Made by a program: the position numbers and the translations under genes. This document shows positions 18,727-27,259 of a stretch of DNA of 64,000 nucleotides, piece after piece (the stretch's first letter is position 1; the number at the start of each line of letters is the position of its first letter). The notes under the pieces are model-generated. The model was not told the DNA's origin and searched no databases. It saw only the letters and a list, made by a program, of their open reading frames with translations. The DNA comes from an uncultured Alphaproteobacteria bacterium (lineage in GTDB: Bacteria > Pseudomonadota > Alphaproteobacteria > Rs-D84). The stretch spans positions 83,976 through 147,975 of the forward strand of contig CAMRWN010000002.1 of the NCBI GenBank assembly GCA_947054455.1, in the 5' to 3' direction.

Positions 18727-20625
18727 ATGGGAAAAGTATTAGGCATCGATTTGGGCACAACTAACTCCGCCATGGCATTCATGGACGGATCCGACCCGAA
18801 AATCATTGAAAATTCCGAAGGACAGCGCACCACCCCGTCCGTTGTCGCACTGACGCCGAACGGCGAGCAGCTGGTCGGAATCACGGCCAAGAACCAGGCC
18901 GTAACCAATCCGGAAAATACCATATATGAAATTAAGCGTCTGATGGGACTGCGCTATGACAGCCCGGCGGTCAAAGAAATTGCCGCGCGCGTTCCGTATA
19001 AAATTGTTGCGGGCGACAACGGCGACGCATGGGTTGAAATGGACGGTAAAAAATACGCCCCTTCGCAGATTTCTGCAATGATTTTGGCCAAGTTGAAAAA
19101 AGACGCGGAAAGCTATCTGGGTGAAACCGTCAGCGACGCGGTTATAACTGTGCCTGCATACTTTAACGATTCCCAGCGCCAGGCGACCAAGGACGCCGGC
19201 CGCATTGCGGGATTGAATGTTTTGCGTATTGTCAATGAACCGACGGCGGCGGCGCTGGCGTATGGTTTGGAAAAGAACAAGAACGGCGTTATCGCGGTTT
19301 ACGATTTGGGCGGCGGTACATTTGACGTGTCCATATTGGAAATAGTCGACGGCGTGTTCGAGGTAAAATCCACAAACGGTGATACAGCGTTGGGCGGTTC
19401 TGATTTTGACGCGCGTATTTTGGAATATCTGATTTCGGAATTCAAATCCCAGACGGGCATTGACTTGTCAAACGATAAACTGGCGCTGCAGCGCTTGAAA
19501 GAAGCGGCTGAAAAGGCAAAAATTGAACTGTCGTCGAAAACGTCGACGGATATCAACCTGCCCTTCTTGACGGCCGATGCGTCGGGTCCAAAGCACTTTA
19601 ACACCACGCTGACCCGTGCCAAGCTGGAATCTTTGGTGGATGATTTGATTCAGCGCACAATTGAACCGTGCAAAAAGGCCTTGAAAGACGCTGGTTTGGA
19701 CAAATCCCAGATTAACGAAGTTATTTTGGTCGGCGGTCAGACACGTATGCCAAAGGTTCAGGAAACCGTAAAGGAATTCTTTGGACGCGAACCGCACAAG
19801 GGCGTGAACCCGGACGAAGTTGTGTCCCTGGGGGCGGCGATTCAGGGCGGTGTTCTGAAGGGCGACGTCAAGGACGTATTGCTGCTGGACGTGACACCGC
19901 TGTCGTTGGGTATTGAAACATTGGGCGGCGTGTTTACCCGTCTGATTGACCGCAACACGACAATTCCGACCAAGAAATCACAGGTGTTCAGCACCGCCGA
20001 AGACAACCAGTCCGCGGTTACCATCCGCGTATTCCAAGGTGAACGCGACATGGCGGCCGACAACAAACTGCTGGGGCAGTTCAATCTGGAAGGTATCGCA
20101 CCCGCCCCGCGCGGCATGCCGCAAATTGAAGTGTCGTTCGACATTGACGCCAACGGCATCGTACATGTTTCCGCCAAGGACAAGGGGACCGGCAAGGAAC
20201 AGGCGATTTCGATTAAGTCCGACGGCGGCCTGTCCGAAGATGAAATCAAGCGCATGGTTGACGAAGCGGCCGCCAATGCCGACGCCGACAAGAAAAAGCG
20301 CGCCATGGCCGAAGCGAAAAATGTCGCCGAAACCGCCGTATTCAGCATTGAAAAATCGCTGAAGGAACACGGCGACAAAATCAGCGCCGATGAAAAGAAG
20401 GCGATAGAAGACGCCAAGCAGGAACTGGTCGATGAACTGGCCAAGGCCGATGCAACGGCGGAAAGCCTGAAGGCGAAAACCGATGCGCTGACTGAAAAAG
20501 CGATGAAACTGGGCGAAGCGGTCTATAAGGCGCAGCAGGAAGCCGCCGCGTCCGGCACCGATGCCGCCGCAGACCAGCCATCCGAAGATGGTACACGCGA
20601 CGCGGATTTTTCGGAAAAGAAATAA
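18727..20625 (+). CDS. dnaK: Molecular chaperone DnaK (Hsp70)
   Basis: This is a 632-residue ATP-driven chaperone. ATG 18727 is preceded by AAGGAGTG and starts [17 protein letters not shown]. The nucleotide-binding domain shows IDLGTTNS, the [10 protein letters not shown] phosphate-2 loop and the VGGQTRMP adenosine motif. The substrate-binding domain contains [20 protein letters not shown], and a helical lid ends in a charged tail. No dnaJ or grpE is beside it, whereas dnaK-dnaJ pairs are usual; those genes must lie elsewhere. It is probably heat-induced through the promoter listed separately. Confidence 0.98.
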   Translation: MGKVLGIDLGTTNSAMAFMDGSDPKIIENSEGQRTTPSVVALTPNGEQLVGITAKNQAVTNPENTIYEIKRLMGLRYDSPAVKEIAARVPYKIVAGDNGDAWVEMDGKKYAPSQISAMILAKLKKDAESYLGETVSDAVITVPAYFNDSQRQATKDAGRIAGLNVLRIVNEPTAAALAYGLEKNKNGVIAVYDLGGGTFDVSILEIVDGVFEVKSTNGDTALGGSDFDARILEYLISEFKSQTGIDLSNDKLALQRLKEAAEKAKIELSSKTSTDINLPFLTADASGPKHFNTTLTRAKLESLVDDLIQRTIEPCKKALKDAGLDKSQINEVILVGGQTRMPKVQETVKEFFGREPHKGVNPDEVVSLGAAIQGGVLKGDVKDVLLLDVTPLSLGIETLGGVFTRLIDRNTTIPTKKSQVFSTAEDNQSAVTIRVFQGERDMAADNKLLGQFNLEGIAPAPRGMPQIEVSFDIDANGIVHVSAKDKGTGKEQAISIKSDGGLSEDEIKRMVDEAAANADADKKKRAMAEAKNVAETAVFSIEKSLKEHGDKISADEKKAIEDAKQELVDELAKADATAESLKAKTDALTEKAMKLGEAVYKAQQEAAASGTDAAADQPSEDGTRDADFSEKK

Positions 20626-20640
20626 TTCGCATCAAACAAA

Positions 20641-20673
20641 ACAGCCCCATATTTTGTGGGGCTGTATTTTTTA
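20641..20673 (+). terminator. dnaK terminator
   Basis: ACAGCCCCA/TGGGGCTGT stem with T-run, 15 bases after the stop codon. Confidence 0.85.
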
Positions 20674-20705
20674 TCTATTATACTTTAGGAAATAGAAATC
20701 TGGTG

Positions 20706-20825
20706 CTATCTGTCGCATACCAGATTTACAACTATGTCCGTTGTTGCGTATCGGATTGAGAATCCGGCATGCTGCATCAATATTGCGCCGATTGCGATGT
20801 TGATTATTATTCTTGATACTTTCAT
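20706..20825 (-). CDS. Possible 39-residue hydrophobic peptide
   Basis: ATG 20825 opens MKVSRIIINIAIGAILMQHAGFS followed by a short polar tail. One hydrophobic helix is possible. The upstream GGGAAAAAG is only a weak ribosome site. It lies just downstream of the terminator of the structured RNA described at 20856-21092, so it would need readthrough or its own promoter. Small single-helix peptides next to small RNAs can be type I toxins, but nothing here proves translation. Confidence 0.25.
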   Translation of the reverse strand: MKVSRIIINIAIGAILMQHAGFSIRYATTDIVVNLVCDR

Positions 20826-20855
20826 TTTTCTTTTTCCCTTTCTGTTTTTAATTAA

Positions 20856-21092
20856 ACAAAAACCACCAAGTAAGGGTGGTCGGGAAGTTAGAAAAATCAT
20901 AAATATGAATGATCCCACGGTTTTTAGTCAGTCTTTATGGCCGCGGCTTCCCAACCAATAAAAAGGTGGGATCGGAAAACACGTGGCGCGCCATTTTTTC
21001 GCTGGCATGTTTCATGTCGTGAATCAGTTGGTTCGCCACTGCATATTTATGGGATTTTCTAAGTCCCGAATCCGATATCCCTATCGAATTCA
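20856..21092 (-). ncRNA. Unassigned structured RNA with its own promoter and terminator
   Basis: No protein gene fills the dnaK-pfk gap. The minus strand shows, in order: a canonical promoter, a 10-bp 5' hairpin with a GGGA loop (GAATTCGATA/TATCGGATTC, about 21091-21068), and a long closing helix. In that helix 21042-21068 pairs with 20881-20907, about 23 pairs with two small internal loops. Inside are two arms: GTGGCG/CGCCAC, and GATCCCAC/GTGGGATC (20966-20973 with 20911-20918). A possible loop-loop contact joins AACCAA and TTGGTT. A terminator (20862-20880) abuts the closing helix. It matches neither tmRNA nor RNase P, both present elsewhere. 6S RNA was considered, but the two-arm layout differs. 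Confidence 0.6.
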
Positions 21093-21098
21093 ACGCCA

Positions 21099-21127
21099 AT
21101 TATAAATGATGTTAAAAATAAAAACAA
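21099..21127 (-). promoter_or_regulatory. Consensus promoter of the structured RNA
   Basis: On the minus strand TTGTTT (21127-21122), a 17-bp spacer and a perfect TATAAT (21104-21099). Predicted start is near 21092. Confidence 0.65.
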
Positions 21128-21142
21128 GTACTATTGTTAGAT

Positions 21143-21165
21143 AAAAAATCCCCCGTTCGGGGGAT
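21143..21165 (-). terminator. pfk terminator
   Basis: CCCCCGAACGGGGG hairpin followed by ATTTTTT on the minus strand, 7 bases after the pfk stop. Confidence 0.85.
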
Positions 21166-21171
21166 GTGCGT

Positions 21172-22251
21172 CTACTTTGTTTCGCCGATATATATGCCCA
21201 TGTCGTGCGCCACCCCCAGCAGCGGGTCGTCCGGCGACACGTACGCGCTGGACGTGCATAAATCCGGTATGTTCGGATCGTGCGCTGCGTCGCCCGCGGC
21301 ATAGAAATCCGCCAGACTGACCGTTTTGCATACGCAGTCGTTGATTGCGGTCATGACATATGTTTCATTGTTTTCAATTGCATTCAAGGCGCAGTCGGCC
21401 ATGCGCGCGGACAGTATGCGGTCGTCGGCCGTCGTGTCGCCGGAACGCTGGGTGTGTTCGGGGAATGCGGTTCTGTTTACTATTCCGGCCGCGGTCAGTT
21501 TTCTGGAAATCATGTCCGCTGGGCGGCCCGAATGACCGCGCAGCGATATTCCTTCTGATACCAGTATGATGCCATAGTCGGTCGGCGCCTGTTGAATGTG
21601 CCGTACCAATGCGTCAACATCAAATTTTATTTCCGGGATTAATATCGCGCCGGCACCGATTGCAACCCCCGCATTCAGGGCCAGCTGGCCGCAATCGCGC
21701 CCCATTGTTTGGACGACGAACCAGCGGTGATGGCTGCGCGCGGTCAGCATCAGCTGGTCGCAAAAACTTGTCAGCTGTTGCACCGCGGTGTTGAATCCGA
21801 TTGTCCGGTCAGTCATTGGTATGTCCAGGTCGATGGTTTTCGGTATGCATATCAGCTGCAGGTCGGCATATATATCGCGATGCGCCCACGCCAGCGACAG
21901 GCTGCCGTTTCCGCCAACCAGAATCAGCGCGTCAAATTTTAATGAACGCAGCGATTGTTGTATTTTCTTGTTGAAATCCTTCAGGCTGCCTTCTTCGGCG
22001 GCGGTTTCGAAATTCAGGGCGCCCGCATGCCCGTTGTGCAGAAAACTTCCCGCCAAACGCGCGTTTTCAATTGGAATAACGCCCTCGTCCAATCTGATGA
22101 CGCTGGGCGGTGTTGTCGACAGGCCGTCCGTTCCGTCCAATATGCCCCAAACCTGCCAACCACGCAGTGTGGCGCCGCGAACAATGCGCTGAATAACCGT
22201 GTTCAGGCCGCTGCAGTCGCCGCCTGTTGTCATTATCGCTATCTTCTTCAT
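21172..22251 (-). CDS. pfkA: Phosphofructokinase with atypical active-site signature
   Basis: This 359-residue PFK-family enzyme would phosphorylate fructose 6-phosphate at C1. It has the N-terminal TTGGDCSGLNTVI loop, GGNGS at 113-117, PKTIDLD at 137-143 (catalytic Asp expected at D141) and MGRDCG at 183-188. In the well-studied enzymes, GGDGS marks ATP users and GGDDS with PKTIDND marks PPi users. Here the aspartate of GGDGS is Asn115, the next position is Gly as in ATP enzymes, and Lys138 is as in PPi enzymes. The phosphoryl donor therefore cannot be assigned from sequence. Single gene with its own terminator. Confidence 0.88.
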   Translation of the reverse strand: MKKIAIMTTGGDCSGLNTVIQRIVRGATLRGWQVWGILDGTDGLSTTPPSVIRLDEGVIPIENARLAGSFLHNGHAGALNFETAAEEGSLKDFNKKIQQSLRSLKFDALILVGGNGSLSLAWAHRDIYADLQLICIPKTIDLDIPMTDRTIGFNTAVQQLTSFCDQLMLTARSHHRWFVVQTMGRDCGQLALNAGVAIGAGAILIPEIKFDVDALVRHIQQAPTDYGIILVSEGISLRGHSGRPADMISRKLTAAGIVNRTAFPEHTQRSGDTTADDRILSARMADCALNAIENNETYVMTAINDCVCKTVSLADFYAAGDAAHDPNIPDLCTSSAYVSPDDPLLGVAHDMGIYIGETK

Positions 22252-22350
22252 GAAATCTCCATATGTTTCCCTAAATTATATCATAAATAAGTTGACAAAG
22301 AAATATATTTTGCTTTAATTTGTCTATAATAATAATTCAGGAGTTATCGC

Positions 22351-23505
22351 ATGTCCAAAAAGACCAGCAAATCCCGCAACGTTGGAAAAACAAAGCGTTC
22401 CACAGACGACTTGATAGACAGCGCCATCGCACAGCAGAATTCGTGGATGGAAAATCGTCGCAAGTTTGCGCGCAGTTTCCTAAAGACATTGAACATTTTT
22501 GCGCGTCCGAACCCGAAAAAGGAAAACCAGTCCGTGGATTCGGCCGCAATAGAGGTTGCACGCCAGCGCCGCAGTGGTCTGGGGGCGTACTGGTTCCCAA
22601 TCTTGTGCGCGCTCGTGGTTGTATTCATTGCGATTTGGGTGGCGTTTGTGCGCACCGCCGCGCCACGGCATGTGGTTGTGGTTCCCCCGGTACCGGAACC
22701 CATTGTGCAAAACGTGGTTGATGCGGGTGTGCCCTCTTTTGACATTGTGCGCATAGAACCCGATGGCAATATTGTTGTCGCGGGACGCTGGGCGGCGGAT
22801 AAAAATGTGTCGGTTGCAGTAAACGGACGTATTGTCGCGACCATTCGCACCGACCGCAACGGCGAATTCGTATATGCGCCCGCCAATCCCCTGGCGCCGG
22901 GTAATTACACGCTGTCCCTGGTGGGGGCGGATCCGGATACGCAATCCGCGGACAAGGTCTTTTTGTACATATCTGAACACGGATATCAGAATTCGGTGTC
23001 TCTGTTGATGACGCGCGACGGCAGCACCCTGCTCCAGGCGCCGGTGTTTTTGCGTGATGGTGATTTGACGGTTTCAAAAATTGATTATCTGGACAGCGGA
23101 CGCATAGTGATTACGGGCGACGCATTGCCGCGTCTGCGCGTTTCTTTGTCGCTGGACGGGAAATACATGGGGTTTGCGCGCGTGTCCGACCATCGCCATT
23201 TCGGCCTGGGGGCGGATGTCGGCGAATTGCAGCCGGGGCGCGAATATGAACTGACGGTGCGTCTGCATGACGGCGACGGCCGGACGGTTTCAACTGTTTC
23301 GCACAGATTCGAGATGCCGGAAATGACGGGCGACGACGACACGTTCTATACAGTGCGCCGCGGCGACTGTCTGTGGATTATCGCGCGTAATTTTCTGCGC
23401 CGCGGAATATTGTTCAGCATTATCGCCGAACGCAACAACATACTGAATCCGGATTTGATTTTCCCGAAACAGGTTTTGCAGATTCCGGTCGGAAATTCAA
23501 AATAA
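22351..23505 (+). CDS. Membrane-anchored LysM-domain protein
   Basis: This 384-residue protein has a CAGGAG ribosome site. A basic cytoplasmic N-terminus of ~80 residues precedes one transmembrane helix (WFPILCALVVVFIAIWVAFV, about residues 83-102). A long extracytoplasmic part with two Ig/carboxypeptidase-regulatory-like beta repeats follows (VAVNGRIVATIRTDRNGEF...GNYTLSLV and RVSLSLDGKYMG). The C-terminus is a LysM peptidoglycan-binding domain (YTVRRGDCLWIIARNFL...NPDLIFPKQVLQIP, about 335-380). Similar LysM-tailed proteins are common in alphaproteobacteria, often beside envelope genes. It probably tethers something to the wall; no enzyme domain is seen. Confidence 0.85.
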   Translation: MSKKTSKSRNVGKTKRSTDDLIDSAIAQQNSWMENRRKFARSFLKTLNIFARPNPKKENQSVDSAAIEVARQRRSGLGAYWFPILCALVVVFIAIWVAFVRTAAPRHVVVVPPVPEPIVQNVVDAGVPSFDIVRIEPDGNIVVAGRWAADKNVSVAVNGRIVATIRTDRNGEFVYAPANPLAPGNYTLSLVGADPDTQSADKVFLYISEHGYQNSVSLLMTRDGSTLLQAPVFLRDGDLTVSKIDYLDSGRIVITGDALPRLRVSLSLDGKYMGFARVSDHRHFGLGADVGELQPGREYELTVRLHDGDGRTVSTVSHRFEMPEMTGDDDTFYTVRRGDCLWIIARNFLRRGILFSIIAERNNILNPDLIFPKQVLQIPVGNSK

Positions 23506-23530
23506 AAAAACGCCCCTGGGCGTTTTTTAT
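23506..23530. terminator. Bidirectional terminator
   Basis: AACGCCC/GGGCGTT stem flanked by A-run and T-run between the convergent LysM and invertase genes. Confidence 0.8.
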
Positions 23531-23550
23531 TTGATGCACAATTGTGCGCA

Positions 23551-24150
23551 TTACCATCCCATGCGGTTTATAAATCTGGATATGGTTGTGTGTTTGACGC
23601 ACATTATTTTTGCAATTCTGTATTTTGTAAAACCCATATCCCATAGTTCTTTGACTTTTTTGGTGTTGCTGGAAAGTTTTAACTTCTTTGACTGCGCGGA
23701 AAATGGCCTGCCCAATCGTTTGCCGGTCGCCCTTATGTTATCCAAAGATGCTTTCGTTCGTTGTGATATTAAATTTCTTTCAATTTCAGCAGAGAGACCG
23801 AACGCAAACGCCATAACTTTTGATTGTATATCGTTGCCCAGCCGATAGTTTTCTTTGATTGTCCAAACCCGGCAATTTTTATTCAGACAATTTTCCAGAA
23901 TCCGCATTACCTCCAACAAAGAACGGCCAAGCCGTGAAATCTCGGCCGCAATTAAAATGTCATTCGGCTGCAGTTCATCCAGCAATTGGCTTAGTTGCCG
24001 TTTGTTTAGTGGTTTACGCGAAGAAATGGTTTCCTTGACCCACCTGTCCACTGTTATATTGTTTTGCTTTGCAAACTGTTCGATTTCAAAATACTGGTGT
24101 TCACAGGTCTGCTTGTTTGATGATACGCGAATATATCCGATAACCGACAT
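23551..24150 (-). CDS. Serine DNA invertase, Mpi-like
   Basis: This is a 199-residue serine recombinase. ATG 24150 follows an AAGGATT site; the ORF continues 120 codons further upstream without support. The catalytic N-terminus is SVIGYIRVSSNKQT (nucleophile serine in RVSS), with EISRLGRSLLEVMRIL and the E-helix block LSAEIERNLISQRTKASLDNIRATGKRLGRP. The C-terminal HTH is ELWDMGFTKYRIAKIMCVKHTTISRFINRM. The stretch CRVWTIKENYRLGNDIQSKVMAFAFGLSAEIERN closely resembles the Bacteroides fragilis master invertase Mpi as remembered. It likely inverts DNA segments flanked by short repeats; no such repeat pair was found here. It is divergent from the truncated gene at 24228. Confidence 0.88.
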   Translation of the reverse strand: MSVIGYIRVSSNKQTCEHQYFEIEQFAKQNNITVDRWVKETISSRKPLNKRQLSQLLDELQPNDILIAAEISRLGRSLLEVMRILENCLNKNCRVWTIKENYRLGNDIQSKVMAFAFGLSAEIERNLISQRTKASLDNIRATGKRLGRPFSAQSKKLKLSSNTKKVKELWDMGFTKYRIAKIMCVKHTTISRFINRMGW

Positions 24151-24227
24151 TTTTAATCCTTTTGCTGTAATAAATTTAGTCCCTTTTAATAGAACGATTA
24201 AAAAAAGATTATCCGAATTCCAAGGGT

Positions 24228-27008
24228 ATGGAATGGGACGATGATTTGGGTACGTGCATTTTGAAAGACGCCAAAATGGTTGGCCGTGTTCAAAAGGTGG
24301 CCGAAGTATCAGGCATGGTTGCGCTGACCTTGGTTGCGGCTGTCGGCGGCGGCCCGATTGTGTGGGCGTTGTCGATCGTGGAAGGCGCGGCCTTGATAAC
24401 AGAAGCCACAACCGAAGAAAAAATATCCGATTGGGCGGAAGGGTTCCTGGCAGATGCGGTGCGCTGCAAAGACGACAGTTCAATTTGCGCCGACGGGGTT
24501 CTGAAAAAGCATATTGCAAGAATTGTTCGCGGTTCCGGAAAATTTAGTGATACGCAAAACAAAAAAATTGCGCAGCAAATGGAACGGCTGATGGGCATGT
24601 TGGATGCGGACAAAGTGCAGGAAATCATAGAAAAAGGAAACGTGGATGGTTATATAGGCGAAAATCGTGACCCTGATTTGGAAAAGGCGATTATGGGATA
24701 CTATGGCACAAAGTTAACCAGTGCAGAAATAGCCTTGTTGGGTGCAAACTATGTTTCCACCGCCCTTACTTTTGCGACATTGGTCGGTGCGGGTGTGGCC
24801 GCGGGCCTGCGTCAGGCGGTAAAACGTAATTGGCTGCATATTTCTGAGGCACGTCAGGCCAAATGGATAAAATGGAAAATATTAAAGCCCGAGGATGTGG
24901 CGGCCTTGGCGCCAAAGACGGCGACACGTGAAATGACCGCGGCCCAGGCCAAAAAGCTGGATGAACTGAATGCCAAAATTGGTAAACTGGAATCAAAAAC
25001 CAACCGAACGCACCAAGAAGCCGAAGAATTGAAAAAACTGCATCAGGAACGTAATACGCTGTTAAACAAGATTGGAACCAAGGATGCGGATGAACTGGCA
25101 AAGCTTTCTGGCGCAGCATATGATAAAAAGGCTGTTGACGAAGCCCGGGCGGAATATGATGCGGCCATCAAAAGACGCGATGCCATGGCGAAATATATGT
25201 CAGAGCATAATGGAAACCTGCCGCAGGGAACAACCAAATACGACATTCAAAAAATCAATAACGACGTTGCGAATGCTGAAAACAAACTGAAAGAATTGGG
25301 ACAGCAGTTTACGCCCGCGGAAGCACTGCAGCCCGGCAGAAAACCAAGCGTAAACCCCGCAGATAGTGCGTCGGTGGAAGATGCCGCAAAGTCGGCGGAG
25401 GCAGCACCTGCGACCGACGCGAAAAAAACGGGTGAATCTGTCAATGATGCCGGCCGCGGTGCGCAAAAGGCGGCAAAATCCAAGTCTGAAAAAATTGCAG
25501 AGGCACGCGAAAGTGGTGATTTGGGCTATCACGGAACTGACGCTGATATTGCGACAGACGATATGATACGCGCATCGGCCAATTCATCCAATGATTTGGG
25601 TAGTGTGGGATACGGAATTGCAAAGGATTATGATGCGGCTGAAAAATATGCGGTAAAACGTCTGGTCGAAAGGCAGAATGTCGGCAAAGAAATACAGTTT
25701 TATAATGAAAACGGAGTATTGGTTATTGAAGCTGATGAGGCGTTAAATCTTGGCAACAAAACGGGATATGTTTACACCACCGCCAAGGAAACGTCTGTTA
25801 AATGGAATACACTGCGAAATGGGTATGTCGGCGTGTTTGATGCTGCACAAATGCCCCACTCTGTTGAGATATTGGACAAGAGAGCGTTTGATTTGGATGA
25901 CCTGGTTCGTCAGGGACGTGTCAAAATTATTGAACCAAAGGCGTCCGGGGCGACGTCGGCGGCCAAAGCAAAAAATGCCGGCAAATCGGGCGGCGCGGCA
26001 AATGCAGCACAAAATTCGGCCCAATTGAATAAGTCAAATGTTGCAGCATTGCGTCAAACCGCCAGCAGAAATTTCGACCAATACTTGGCAGAGGTAAAAG
26101 TAAGTCCAACAGGAAAAGGCAGCAGGTTGCCCAAAAGTCGCCTGAATGATGCGCAATGGAATGCCATAAATGAATCATTGGCGCGTGAAAATGTGCAATT
26201 GGTTGATAACGGCCAAGGGTATATGGAGTTCGTGCGCGCAGATCATGCCGCCGGCAAGTTAAAAATTTTTGACGCGCGGAATTTGCGTGTATCAGACGGT
26301 ACAGGGAAATTATATGTACGAAATTCAGCCCAAGAAATGCTGGGGGCCAAGGTAAATGAGTTTGCAGCAAATAATGAAATAGATAAATTGTACGGCATTA
26401 TTAGACGCGGAATTGAATATCCAGTAGATGAAGCAAAGGTATCCAGGGCCATCAATGCAATGGAAAATCCTATAAATAATGCCATATCGTATACTGCGCC
26501 GAATGCTAGGTATAGCTGGCATGTTCACTCTTATAATGGCCCTCGCAGGTCCGCCCAGTATCATGTTTCATTGAATGTCAATGTTGATGATACTCTTATC
26601 AAAAAATTGGATGAAATTATGGTAAGAGATCAGGGACAAAATATTATAAACTTTAAGATTCCGCCCAAAGGCGAGCGTTGGAAAACAATGGCCGATCCGA
26701 TAAGCATTTATATGCACAATACCAATCCTGAAATAGAACGCGCCATTGCAGAGGCTGCAAAACCTTATGTACGTACATCTTCGGACATAGGACTGTTTGG
26801 CCGAAAAATTGACAACGGTGTAGCGATAGCATATGAAACCTCAGATGCAAGAGCGGATATTGTTATGGACATTCTAAATCAGGTGGCAAAAAAAGATGCA
26901 GGCGTTGCATCAATGTTAAATAGCAGATATTCTGTAGGCGCGACAGAGGCATTGCGCCTGTGGGCCAGTGATTACCTGGGGTACGTAATAGCGCCAGTAG
27001 TGCCATGA
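24228..27008 (+). CDS. 5'-truncated multidomain protein with toxin/effector-like domains
   Basis: Encodes 926 residues, with no ribosome site before ATG 24228; the frame stays open and protein-like upstream to a stop at 24177, and no signal peptide is present. This suggests lost 5' sequence. A hydrophobic stretch (about residues 28-58) is followed by coiled coil (about 230-345). Residues 434-575 look like an ADP-ribosyltransferase fold of the diphtheria-toxin type: YHGT (H435), DYDAAEKYA (467-475) and SVEILD (E547). The C-terminal ~180 residues resemble OspF/SpvC phosphothreonine lyases: YHVSLNV (H779), NFKIP (K810), then ISIYM and VAIAYETS. Both domain calls are by eye. It begins 77 bp from the divergent invertase gene. 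Confidence 0.6.
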   Translation: MEWDDDLGTCILKDAKMVGRVQKVAEVSGMVALTLVAAVGGGPIVWALSIVEGAALITEATTEEKISDWAEGFLADAVRCKDDSSICADGVLKKHIARIVRGSGKFSDTQNKKIAQQMERLMGMLDADKVQEIIEKGNVDGYIGENRDPDLEKAIMGYYGTKLTSAEIALLGANYVSTALTFATLVGAGVAAGLRQAVKRNWLHISEARQAKWIKWKILKPEDVAALAPKTATREMTAAQAKKLDELNAKIGKLESKTNRTHQEAEELKKLHQERNTLLNKIGTKDADELAKLSGAAYDKKAVDEARAEYDAAIKRRDAMAKYMSEHNGNLPQGTTKYDIQKINNDVANAENKLKELGQQFTPAEALQPGRKPSVNPADSASVEDAAKSAEAAPATDAKKTGESVNDAGRGAQKAAKSKSEKIAEARESGDLGYHGTDADIATDDMIRASANSSNDLGSVGYGIAKDYDAAEKYAVKRLVERQNVGKEIQFYNENGVLVIEADEALNLGNKTGYVYTTAKETSVKWNTLRNGYVGVFDAAQMPHSVEILDKRAFDLDDLVRQGRVKIIEPKASGATSAAKAKNAGKSGGAANAAQNSAQLNKSNVAALRQTASRNFDQYLAEVKVSPTGKGSRLPKSRLNDAQWNAINESLARENVQLVDNGQGYMEFVRADHAAGKLKIFDARNLRVSDGTGKLYVRNSAQEMLGAKVNEFAANNEIDKLYGIIRRGIEYPVDEAKVSRAINAMENPINNAISYTAPNARYSWHVHSYNGPRRSAQYHVSLNVNVDDTLIKKLDEIMVRDQGQNIINFKIPPKGERWKTMADPISIYMHNTNPEIERAIAEAAKPYVRTSSDIGLFGRKIDNGVAIAYETSDARADIVMDILNQVAKKDAGVASMLNSRYSVGATEALRLWASDYLGYVIAPVVP

Positions 27009-27054
27009 CGGGAATATAAACAGCGGTTTTATAAGCTGGGGAAATTTAAATTTT

Positions 27055-27128
27055 TGGTGCGGGCGAAGGGAATCGAACCCTCGTCTTCAGCTTGGGAAGC
27101 TGACGTGCTACCATTATACCACGCCCGC
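27055..27128 (-). tRNA. tRNA-Gly(CCC)
   Basis: Cloverleaf on the minus strand: acceptor GCGGGCG/CGCCCGC, anticodon stem TCAGC/GCTGA with loop TTCCCAA (anticodon CCC), T loop TTCGATT and an encoded CCA. Confidence 0.95.
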
Positions 27129-27259
27129 GTTTCAGACGGGGCAATTTTATACTTATTTTGACTAAATGTCCAGCATAAAACGAGCCGTGGTTTTTCCGTT
27201 TGCATTTTGCTTTTTTCCGTCCTACATTGTCCAGACCTAGACAAAAGGGAGAAAAAAAT

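Noticed and set aside
20856..21092. Retron msr-msd RNA
   Set aside because: The long end-pairing helix recalls the a1/a2 repeats, but there is no reverse transcriptase gene nearby and no typical msr G.
20934..21094. A 56-codon minus-strand frame from TTG inside the structured RNA
   Set aside because: It starts almost at the predicted transcription start with no ribosome site, and its bases are explained by the RNA helices.
23535..23546. Perfect palindrome GCACAATTGTGC beside the invertase gene
   Set aside because: Considered as a recombination site, but no second copy was found near, and short palindromes beside terminators are common.
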